Shown here: positions 1 to 5,682 of the stretch, piece by piece
How positions within the stretch are numbered: the first letter of the stretch is position 1
Layout of the letters: every line of letters starts with the position of its first letter
Origin: Chloroflexota bacterium
Lineage (GTDB): Bacteria > Chloroflexota > Anaerolineae > B4-G1
NCBI GenBank assembly: GCA_003648085.1
Contig: QMOC01000127.1
Span: forward strand, 1 to 7,298
DNA: 7,298 nucleotides
Reading direction: 5' to 3'
Notes under the pieces: model-generated
Seen by the model: the letters and a program-made list of their open reading frames with translations, nothing else
Database searches by the model: none
What the model was told of the DNA's origin: nothing
Program-made: the position numbers and the translations under genes

Positions 1-474
1 GGGATGGGTGTACCACTTCGAGATGAGAAAGTCCAGGCCGACTTGGTGGAACAACAGATTGAGCCCGCTCAAGCGCTCGATGGAGGTGGCCGGATTGAGC
101 AGCCAGCGCCACACCACGCCGGTTACGATGAAGGAGATTGCCATCGGGAAGAGATAGATATTGCGAAACAGCCCCTCGCCTCGGGGGCGCTGATCCAGCA
201 GGACCGCCAACAGGAGGCCAATGGACAGACACGCGGCGAGAAAGAGAACGGTGAAGATCCCCGTATTGCGCAAGTCAATCTGGAAACGGGGACTGCGGAA
301 CAAGTCAATGAAGTTGGAGAAACCCACGAAGGTGTAATCTGGAAGCAGACCTTTCCAGGCAGAGACGGAAGCGCGGGCTGTCCAGAGGATAAATCCGTAG
401 ACAAAGATGGCTATCGCCAGGACCGAAGGCGATATCAGAGTGATGGCCAGCAATCGTTCTTTGCGGATACGCAT
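1..474 (-). CDS. Sugar ABC transporter permease, MalF-like (partial, C-terminus off left edge)
   Basis: Integral membrane subunit of a carbohydrate (CUT1-type) ABC importer; it would form the translocation pore with a second permease and an ATPase, neither in the window. The minus-strand frame is open for 158 codons from ATG 474 to the edge. The product starts MRIRKERLLAITLISPSV, a basic cytoplasmic tail followed by TM1 (about residues 8-30). TM2 lies near 72-92 and TM3 near 106-126, the last containing FPMAISFIVTGVVWRWLLNP, which is typical of permeases paired with glucose/mannose-type binding proteins. The EAA loop that would contact the ATPase lies beyond the edge. The gene follows the binding-protein gene by 63 nt on the same strand, the classic binding protein-permease order. 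No clear Shine-Dalgarno precedes ATG 474; an in-frame GTG at 531 is possible but would translate the hairpin spacer, so I prefer ATG 474. The family is clear, the exact sugar is not. Confidence 0.9.
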   Translation of the reverse strand, partial: MRIRKERLLAITLISPSVLAIAIFVYGFILWTARASVSAWKGLLPDYTFVGFSNFIDLFRSPRFQIDLRNTGIFTVLFLAACLSIGLLLAVLLDQRPRGEGLFRNIYLFPMAISFIVTGVVWRWLLNPATSIERLSGLNLLFHQVGLDFLISKWYTHP

Positions 475-492
475 GATTAGAATGATTCCGTC

Positions 493-525
493 GGGCAGGG
501 CGGCCCTGCCCTCGCAAGGCCGCCC
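493..525 (-). repeat. GC-rich double hairpin between binding-protein and permease genes
   Basis: Two inverted repeats overlap in the 63-nt spacer. GGGCAGGG (493-500) pairs with CCCTGCCC (504-511) across a 3-nt loop. GGGCGGCC (498-505) pairs perfectly with GGCCGCCC (518-525). They share bases, so only one can form at a time. There is no T-run in the sense direction, so this does not look like a full intrinsic terminator. By analogy with the malE-malF spacer, such a structure could stabilise the upstream binding-protein message and lower permease expression. It could equally be a dispersed palindromic repeat. Confidence 0.65.
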
Positions 526-537
526 CGCCACGGTTGA

Positions 538-1839
538 CTATTTGCACACGCCAGCATCCACGCACGCCGACGCCAATGCTTCCTGGAAGGCATTCACGTC
601 GCGGTTGGCAATGAAGAGGCTGACGGCGTCTATGACGGCCTGCTGCCAACTGGGTGCTGCCGCTGCACCATGCATCAGACTGGGTACAATGGTGTCCCTG
701 GCGAAATCATCCATCGCCGACTGGAGGTAGTCATCGTAGAGGCTACGATCTGCATCGGTGCGGGCTGGGATGGAACCTTTGATCGGGTTGAAAGCATCCT
801 GCCCCTCTCTGGAGCCGCACACTTTCAGCCAGGCGATTACCGCGTCGCGGTTGGGCGCGCCTTTGGGCAGGCCAAAACTATCCGACAAAGCATCGAACGC
901 CCCTGCGCTGCCGGGCGAGGGTGCCCAGCCGAACTCCACCCCCGGTGTCCAGCCCTGGGCCTTGAAATAGCCTTCGGCCCAGTCCCCCATAACGTTCATA
1001 GCGGCGGTGCCGTCAATCACCAACTGGGTGGCCTGATCCCACGAGAGCGCGGCGTAGTCCTCGTTGACGTAGTTCAACATGCGGTCGAAGTTGTTCAGTG
1101 CTTCGGTGACCTCGGGACTGTTCCAGTCCGTCTCGCCGGTCCACAGGCCAGCGTACCCTTCCGGCCCCAGCGTCCCCAACAGCACCGTCTCGAAGAGATG
1201 GACCTCGGTCCAGGTTTCGCCTAGCGCCAGCGGCGTGATACCGGCGGCCTTCAGCGTCTCGGCGACCTGGAAGAAGTCATCCATCGTCGCCGGCGGCTCC
1301 AGGTTGTTGTCCTCGAAGATGGCCTTATTGTACCACAGAACGTTGGCACGGTGAATGTTCACCGGCACCGACCAGATCTCGCCGTTGTAAGACAAGATGT
1401 CAATCAAGTCCTGTGGATACACATCCAGCCATCCACCCTCTTTGTACAAGAAGGTGACCGGTTCCATCTGGCCGGCAACGACGTAGGTGTCAATGAGTTC
1501 GTGGCCGGCGTGCACCTGGAACGAGCCCGGCGGGTCGCCTCCCTGCATGCGGGTGGCCAACACAGCTCTGGCGTCCACGCCCGCGCCTCCGGCGACGGTC
1601 GCGTTGATGACCTCTACGTTCGGGTACTGCTCCTGGAAGACCTTGAGCAGGGCCTCAAGGCCCTCGGCCTCTCCGCCCGCCGTCCACCAACTGAAGATCT
1701 CCAGCTTCCCGCTGGGACCCGCCGGTGCTGCGGTGGGCGCTTCCGTCGGTGCTGCGGTTGGAGTTGCCGGTTGGCAGGCCACGAGGAGCGTGGCAACAAC
1801 GAGCAACGAAGCCAGCAACGGATACAGTTTCCTAGACAT
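538..1839 (-). CDS. Extracellular sugar-binding lipoprotein of ABC transporter (glucose/mannose-type, solute-binding family 1)
   Basis: Captures sugar outside the membrane and delivers it to the permease encoded next. The 433-residue product starts MSRKLYPLLASLLVVATLLVAC: a lipoprotein signal with a lipobox ending at Cys22, followed by a Thr/Ala/Pro-rich linker and a full-length binding domain from about residue 40. Segments such as VEVINATVAGGAGVDARAVL, GGDPP, FQVHAG, IWSVPVNIHR, NVMGDWAEGY, WAPSPG, DSFGLPKGA and SLMHGA closely match my memory of the Thermus thermophilus glucose-binding protein. Glucose/mannose/galactose is therefore the best guess; this is recollection, not an alignment. 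ATG 1839 is chosen because it starts the signal peptide and has TAAGGAGGG 12 nt upstream. The frame stays open to a GTG at 1911, but that would add 24 charged, repeat-encoded residues before the signal. The first gene of the operon, divergent from the regulator at 2087. Confidence 0.93.
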   Translation of the reverse strand: MSRKLYPLLASLLVVATLLVACQPATPTAAPTEAPTAAPAGPSGKLEIFSWWTAGGEAEGLEALLKVFQEQYPNVEVINATVAGGAGVDARAVLATRMQGGDPPGSFQVHAGHELIDTYVVAGQMEPVTFLYKEGGWLDVYPQDLIDILSYNGEIWSVPVNIHRANVLWYNKAIFEDNNLEPPATMDDFFQVAETLKAAGITPLALGETWTEVHLFETVLLGTLGPEGYAGLWTGETDWNSPEVTEALNNFDRMLNYVNEDYAALSWDQATQLVIDGTAAMNVMGDWAEGYFKAQGWTPGVEFGWAPSPGSAGAFDALSDSFGLPKGAPNRDAVIAWLKVCGSREGQDAFNPIKGSIPARTDADRSLYDDYLQSAMDDFARDTIVPSLMHGAAAAPSWQQAVIDAVSLFIANRDVNAFQEALASACVDAGVCK

Positions 1840-1851
1840 TTTTCCCTTTTC

Positions 1852-1858
1852 CCTCCTT
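1852..1858 (-). promoter_or_regulatory. Shine-Dalgarno of the binding-protein gene
   Basis: The minus strand reads AAGGAGG here, 12 nt before ATG 1839. The spacing is slightly long, but the match is strong and it supports 1839 over the upstream in-frame GTG 1911. Confidence 0.6.
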
Positions 1859-1874
1859 ATTTCCTGATGTAGTT

Positions 1875-1909
1875 TCCTTGCCTCTTGCATCCTGCGTCTT
1901 GCCTCTTGC
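1875..1909. repeat. Five tandem heptamers, plus-strand consensus NTCTTGC
   Basis: Five consecutive 7-bp units begin at 1875, 1882, 1889, 1896 and 1903. All end in TGC, and four of the five carry TTGC; the third is ATCCTGC. The second and fifth units are identical (CTCTTGC). On the binding-protein transcript they read as GCAAGAN units between two Shine-Dalgarno sequences. The 7-bp period and near-identity are not expected from ordinary leader sequence, and resemble the short tandemly repeated heptamers known from cyanobacterial and other genomes. Confidence 0.75.
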
Positions 1910-1924
1910 ACCTATCCCCTATCG

Positions 1925-1936
1925 TCACCTCCTTTC
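1925..1936 (-). promoter_or_regulatory. Perfect anti-Shine-Dalgarno complement, displaced upstream
   Basis: The minus strand reads GAAAGGAGGTGA, an exact complement of the canonical 16S rRNA 3' end. It lies 13 nt before an in-frame GTG (1911) and 85 nt before the preferred ATG 1839. It may be a ribosome standby site, serve a longer form of the binding protein, or be a relic separated from its start by the heptamer repeats. Confidence 0.5.
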
Positions 1937-1971
1937 GACCCGTTATCTGTGCTTTTCACGGAGAGTCGGGC

Positions 1972-2000
1972 TTGACAAAGCCGTTAACCTGATGTACTCT
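1972..2000 (+). promoter_or_regulatory. Sigma70-type promoter for the HTH-receiver regulator
   Basis: TTGACA (1972-1977) is followed after exactly 17 nt by TACTCT (1995-2000). The -35 is a consensus match and the -10 matches at 4 of 6 positions. Transcription would start near 2007, giving a leader of about 80 nt before ATG 2087. A second plus-strand -10 candidate, TATAAT at 2011-2016, lacks a good -35 at the right distance. Confidence 0.55.
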
Positions 2001-2008
2001 ACGCCTCG

Positions 2009-2041
2009 ATTATAATATCATAGTCACCGAAGATCAGTAAA
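2009..2041 (-). promoter_or_regulatory. Putative promoter for the sugar-transport operon, with self-complementary -10 core
   Basis: On the minus strand TTTACT (2041-2036) is followed after 18 nt by TATTAT (2017-2012). The overlapping ATTATAAT (2009-2016) is its own reverse complement, so TATAAT is offered on both strands. The -35 is only a 4-of-6 match, so the exact element is uncertain. The operon leader from here to ATG 1839 would be about 165 nt and would contain the displaced Shine-Dalgarno and the heptamer repeats. Confidence 0.4.
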
Positions 2042-2056
2042 GGGGTTTAGTCCCCT
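2041..2056 (+). other. Leader hairpin ahead of the regulator gene
   Basis: AGGGG (2041-2045) can pair with CCCCT (2052-2056) around the 6-nt loop TTTAGT. It lies in the predicted leader, 30 nt before ATG 2087. With only 5 bp it may be a small regulatory hairpin, an operator-like dyad, or chance. Confidence 0.35.
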
Positions 2057-2086
2057 ATCGCTCCGGTGAGAGTCCCCAGTTTGCGC

Positions 2087-3343
2087 ATGTCTGAATTTCT
2101 TCAACTCCCCACTCGTGAAATGTTTGCTAAATGGGTGCGCGAGGCACTCAACCGACTTTACGATTCCCCCTACCTCCAGATGCACCCATTGGCGACCCTG
2201 CTTGTCGAGGAGGAAGCCGGGGCGCCACTGCGTCGCAGCCAGAACTTGCGCCGGATATTGCTCGAGGCCATCCAGGCCATGCGCCCAGAGGTGGGCATAC
2301 CGGCCCAATCGCCCGACTGGCGTGCCTATCGCATCCTGGAGTTGCGCTACATCGAGGGACTGAGTCCAAATGAGGCCATGAGGCGGCTTGCCCTGGGAAA
2401 AAGCCAGTTCTTCCGTGACCAGGCGCGCGTGCTGGATGCACTAATAGACGTGCTGTGGGAGCGGTGGCAGAAGTCTCGTCAGAAAGTCACTTCTGCGGCG
2501 GATGCGAGCAGTACAACGCAAGAGGAACTGGCCCACTCGGAAGCGGAACGGCTGTGCGCTCACGCGACGTGGGAAACGGTGGACGTGGCGGAGTTGCTGA
2601 AAGATCTACGCGCCGTCGTTGACCCACTGGCGAAGGCAAAGGCTGTCTCGGTCCACCTTACCCCGTTACACCATCTGACCATCGTGAACGCCGACCGAGT
2701 GATGCTGCGCCAGGCCATTCTCAACGTCATCACCTATGCGCTGGACATCGCTCGGGGGGGATGTATGGACGTCAGTGGGTTTGTAGACGGGAGGGAGACA
2801 GGGATCCGCGTCATAGCCCGGGGTGGCGGCGCCACTCCACGGCGCCGAGAAGTGGGCCTCGAGATCTGCCGCCAGTTGATGACGGCTATGGGAGGCCGGC
2901 TCTGCCTGGAGGACAGAGGCGACGACTACTGGGAAGCGCGTCTGGCGTGGCCAGCGGCTATGCCACGTGTGCTTCTGGTTGTGGACGACAATGAAGGCTT
3001 CGTAGATCTCTTCCGCCGCTACCTGGCAGGCCACAACTGGCGGGTCATCGGCGCCACCAGCAGCGCGGAAGCACGAGAGATCATCGCCGAGACGCGGCCC
3101 ACGGTCATCGCATTGGACGTGATGATGCCTGCGGAGGATGGGTGGGAGTTCTTGATGGCGCTCAAGACGAACCGAGAGACGAAAGATATTCCGGTCATCG
3201 TCTGTTCGGTGCTCAATGAGCCTCAACTGGCACTGACGCTGGGGGCTGTGGCATATCTGGCGAAACCGGTGACGCAGCAGACGCTTTTGCGAGCCCTGGC
3301 TCCGTGGAATCAGGCGGGCGCCAGCCTGGAGCCAGCGCGTTGA
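2087..3343 (+). CDS. HTH / degenerate HATPase / receiver-domain regulator
   Basis: A soluble 418-residue protein with no membrane segment, probably a transcription regulator. Residues about 10-130 form an all-helical module: LYDSPYLQMHPLATLL, then WRAYRILELRYIEGLSPNEA (from W78) and a following recognition-like helix. It resembles sigma-70 region 4 and, from memory, a module common in Chloroflexota regulators. Residues about 165-285 retain a histidine-kinase ATPase fold (RQAILNVITYALDI; GLEICRQLMTAMGG at 257-270) but have lost key residues. Tyr217 replaces the N-box Asn, Ala244 sits at the G1 Asp, the ATP-lid is nearly absent, and no H-box histidine is seen. Residues 292-410 form an intact receiver: D300/D301, phospho-acceptor D344 (ALDVMMP), S374, K393 (AKPV). 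The start is uncertain: ATG 2087 or in-frame GTG 2066, neither with a good Shine-Dalgarno. Divergent from the sugar-binding gene and convergent with the hybrid kinase, with a 131-bp 3' overlap. Confidence 0.85.
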   Translation: MSEFLQLPTREMFAKWVREALNRLYDSPYLQMHPLATLLVEEEAGAPLRRSQNLRRILLEAIQAMRPEVGIPAQSPDWRAYRILELRYIEGLSPNEAMRRLALGKSQFFRDQARVLDALIDVLWERWQKSRQKVTSAADASSTTQEELAHSEAERLCAHATWETVDVAELLKDLRAVVDPLAKAKAVSVHLTPLHHLTIVNADRVMLRQAILNVITYALDIARGGCMDVSGFVDGRETGIRVIARGGGATPRRREVGLEICRQLMTAMGGRLCLEDRGDDYWEARLAWPAAMPRVLLVVDDNEGFVDLFRRYLAGHNWRVIGATSSAEAREIIAETRPTVIALDVMMPAEDGWEFLMALKTNRETKDIPVIVCSVLNEPQLALTLGAVAYLAKPVTQQTLLRALAPWNQAGASLEPAR

Positions 3344-5480
3344 AGAGCGCCTCCAACGCACGCACGATCTCCCCAAGTTGAAACCCCTTGGGCCTGAAAA
3401 TCTGGATCGGGCCGGGCAACTGCATACTGGCGTGACTACCCCCCTTTGCGGAAACGATAATGACCGGAATATCCGCCAGGTCTGGATCTGCAGCCATTTG
3501 CTCCAACACACTTTGGCCGCCCACTTCCGGCATAATGAGGTCCAGCAGCACCAGATCAGGCTTCTCCATCCGCACTAAGCGCAGTGCCTCCTCCCCGTTG
3601 TACGCCTCCAGACAGTCCTGAACTGGGATGCGAATGCACAGCATGCGCCGGAACAGGCGCACGACTTCGGGATCGTCATCGGCGATGAGTACACGTCGCA
3701 CCGGCCGGCCCAGACGATCTATCGCTGCCCACAACTCCTGGCGAGAGACGGGCTTCACCAGAAAGTCATCTGCCCCCAATGCTATGGCTGCCCGGCGTCC
3801 GCTGGGCAGAGGGCAATGTACAATCAAGGCATCGCCGGAGAGTGCTGGAGGCGGCTTCTCGGCATCTGTCATCAGCGCCAGGGCTTTAATGTCCTTTGCT
3901 AGTGCTACGCCCTCTTCCACATCTGTCACGCCTACCACCCGGTAACCATCCAGATAACGCTGCAGCAGAGACGCGGTATGCGGGTCATCATGCACGACAA
4001 CGATGATGCGCTCGGAGGCCCCCAGACGTACTGCCGGCTGCGGATGGTCTAAATGTGACACTTTCTGCTCGGGCATCAGTGCCGGTGTGCAGGGAAGCGT
4101 AAACCAGAAGGTGGTGCCCTGCAAATAGGTGCTTTCTACCCCCATGCGTCCACGGTGCAGTTCAACGAACTTCTTGCTGATTGGCAGACCCAGACCTGTG
4201 CCACTGTGCCATGTGGAGAGAGGCTCATCGGTGGAGCGAAACTCCTCGAAGACTTTGGGCAAATCCTGCTCGGGGATTCCTCGCCCCGTATCCGTGACCC
4301 GCACCACAACTTCATCGCCCTGGCGGGATACGTCCAGGCTGATCCAGCCATGCTCGGTGAAGCGCGCGGCGTTGACCAGCAGGTTCAAAAGCACCTGGCG
4401 GATGCGCAGGCGATCTATCCACAGGGTAGGGAGGTCTTCAGGCACGTGCACCCGTAACTCCAGTCCTTTTGCAGCAATATAATCACGCACCATGCCCGTG
4501 GCCTCCGCCACGAGCGAGGCCAGGTCTACCTCATCCCTCGCCAGCGCGATCTTGCCGGCCTCAATGCGGGCCAGGTCGAGGACGTCGTCCACCAGCGCCA
4601 GCAAGTGCCGTGCGCTGTGGTAGATCGCGTTCAGGTCACTGCGGTATGGGCCGGGGAGTTGCACGTCACCGTAACTCTCAGGCGCTGTCATCATCATCTC
4701 GCTGAAACCAACGATCAGGTTCAGGGGAGTGCGCAACTCGTGGCTCACATTGGTCACGAACTCTGCTTTGAACCGCTCTGCCTCGTCCGCCGCTTTCCAG
4801 GCAGCGATCAAAGCGGCGTTGACCCGTTCCAGGCGGTAGTAGGCCTGGTCCAGGTCCTTCAGCACCCGGGCGAGTTGTGCCCGGTGCTGGCGGGCCTCTT
4901 CCATGTTCTTCTCGGCCTGGGCGAAACTGAAGAGGTGCCATCGAATCGCGGTAAGGAGTGTGTGCGCCGTAGCCCAACCCAATAGCCCGGTGATAACTCC
5001 GCCGGCGATGATACCCAGGCTATAAGTGGTGATTAGAGGCCGCGTTGCCGAACCGTGGGAGAGCCACCACACCAGCGCGATCACCAGACCCTCCGCGAGC
5101 AGGCCACCCGGCCAGCCCATAGTGACAACAGCCATAAGGGGCAGCAGCGCGTAAAAGAAGGCGATCTCCTGCCGTTGAAACACGTATACGGCCAACGTAA
5201 TGGCTGCCGCAAGTCCTGTTTGCCAGACGACTTGGGCGACCAGGATGTGCTTCGGGAGTAGCCGGAGGGAGAGAACGCAGACCAAAATGATGACCGGCGT
5301 GATGAGCCAGGCGCTCCAACCAAGTCTCTCCGGCCAGGTCACTGTAGCCACAAGATGCCATATCAGGTAGACGCCGCCTGTAGCGAGAATGAGATTGCGC
5401 AGTGTAGACTCCAGCAACTCGGTCACAGAGTGAACGAAATCGGGATCAGCCTCCGGTGACGTGCGTAACCCATACCACAT
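3213..5480 (-). CDS. Membrane hybrid sensor histidine kinase with two C-terminal receivers
   Basis: Signal-transducing kinase of 755 residues. About six hydrophobic segments fill residues 30-180 and there is no large extracellular loop, so it may sense a membrane or intracellular cue. A coiled-coil linker (187-236) leads to the HisKA H-box VSHELRTPLN with His247. The ATPase domain is complete: N-box Asn370, DTGRGIP at Asp397, GTGLGLPI near 424-431. Receiver 1 (about 489-590) keeps HDD and K576 (LVKPVS) but shows no aspartate at the normal phospho-acceptor position and has CPLPSG where Thr/Ser is expected, so it is probably a pseudo-receiver. Receiver 2 (about 591-712) has IADDDPE and D647 (LLDLIMP); its switch region reads IFRPKGF, with Arg696 where KP usually has Lys. 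ATG 5480 is chosen for GGAGG 5 nt upstream; in-frame GTG 5501 and ATG 5492 lack one. The Pro/Ala/Ser-rich last 43 residues lie antisense to the regulator gene. Plausible phosphodonor for that regulator. Confidence 0.92.
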   Translation of the reverse strand: MWYGLRTSPEADPDFVHSVTELLESTLRNLILATGGVYLIWHLVATVTWPERLGWSAWLITPVIILVCVLSLRLLPKHILVAQVVWQTGLAAAITLAVYVFQRQEIAFFYALLPLMAVVTMGWPGGLLAEGLVIALVWWLSHGSATRPLITTYSLGIIAGGVITGLLGWATAHTLLTAIRWHLFSFAQAEKNMEEARQHRAQLARVLKDLDQAYYRLERVNAALIAAWKAADEAERFKAEFVTNVSHELRTPLNLIVGFSEMMMTAPESYGDVQLPGPYRSDLNAIYHSARHLLALVDDVLDLARIEAGKIALARDEVDLASLVAEATGMVRDYIAAKGLELRVHVPEDLPTLWIDRLRIRQVLLNLLVNAARFTEHGWISLDVSRQGDEVVVRVTDTGRGIPEQDLPKVFEEFRSTDEPLSTWHSGTGLGLPISKKFVELHRGRMGVESTYLQGTTFWFTLPCTPALMPEQKVSHLDHPQPAVRLGASERIIVVVHDDPHTASLLQRYLDGYRVVGVTDVEEGVALAKDIKALALMTDAEKPPPALSGDALIVHCPLPSGRRAAIALGADDFLVKPVSRQELWAAIDRLGRPVRRVLIADDDPEVVRLFRRMLCIRIPVQDCLEAYNGEEALRLVRMEKPDLVLLDLIMPEVGGQSVLEQMAADPDLADIPVIIVSAKGGSHASMQLPGPIQIFRPKGFQLGEIVRALEALFNALAPGWRPPDSTEPGLAKASAASPVSPDMPQPPASVPVEAH

Positions 5481-5484
5481 AGGG

Positions 5485-5490
5485 ACCTCC
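5485..5490 (-). promoter_or_regulatory. Shine-Dalgarno that fixes the kinase start
   Basis: GGAGGT on the minus strand ends 4 nt before ATG 5480. It overlaps the alternative ATG 5492, and nothing comparable precedes GTG 5501, so it decides the start in favour of 5480. Confidence 0.65.
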
Positions 5491-5546
5491 ATATCCTGCA
5501 CAGGGTGGGCAGAAGCGCCTTTGTGATTGACAATGGTATCATCGTT

Positions 5547-5575
5547 ATCCTACCACACACACTCTAGAAGTGCAA
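5547..5575 (-). promoter_or_regulatory. Putative sigma70-type promoter for the hybrid kinase
   Basis: On the minus strand TTGCAC (5575-5570) is followed after exactly 17 nt by TAGGAT (5552-5547). Transcription would begin near 5540, giving a leader of about 60 nt to ATG 5480. Confidence 0.5.
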
Positions 5576-5600
5576 CAATCTCCCTCAGGGCTTTCCCGAA

Positions 5601-5627
5601 GTAGGTCAGATTGGCAATCTGACCTAC
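5601..5627. repeat. Perfect palindrome, 12-bp stem and 3-nt loop
   Basis: GTAGGTCAGATT (5601-5612) is followed by GGC and then by its exact reverse complement AATCTGACCTAC (5616-5627). It sits between the divergent kinase and uvrC promoters. There is no T-run on either side, so it is not a standard terminator. Its position suggests a dispersed palindromic repeat (REP/MITE-like) or an operator; I cannot tell which without genome context. Confidence 0.8.
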
Positions 5628-5641
5628 GGACGCATTTGCAT

Positions 5642-5671
5642 TTGACGACTTGGTGGGATAAGTGCTATACT
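5642..5671 (+). promoter_or_regulatory. uvrC promoter with extended -10
   Basis: TTGACG (5642-5647), an 18-nt spacer, then TATACT (5666-5671) preceded by TGC, which is an extended -10. The expected transcription start near 5678 lies only about 5 nt before ATG 5683, so the message should be leaderless or nearly so. Confidence 0.65.
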
Positions 5672-5682
5672 ACTACCTGGCG

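Noticed and set aside
4..480. Plus-strand open frame of 158 codons at the left edge
   Set aside because: It is antisense to a clear ABC permease with hydrophobic segments and family motifs; its own product is charged, low in hydrophobicity and has no recognisable domain.
2061..2083. GGTGAGAGTCCCC before the regulator as part of a cobalamin-type riboswitch
   Set aside because: The other conserved blocks and the needed length are absent, and no cobalamin-related gene follows.
2754..2760. Run of seven G in the regulator gene as a phase-variable tract or sequencing error
   Set aside because: The frame continues through it into an intact receiver domain, and similar G runs occur elsewhere (for example 6503-6509 in uvrC) as expected in GC-rich DNA.
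2666..3511. Minus-strand open frame of 281 codons
   Set aside because: It lies opposite the HATPase and receiver parts of the regulator and in another frame of the kinase tail; its Arg/Pro/His-rich product is typical of a GC-rich shadow.
5527..5532. Plus-strand TTGACA as a second uvrC promoter -35
   Set aside because: No acceptable -10 lies 16-18 nt downstream, and the 5642-5671 promoter explains uvrC better.
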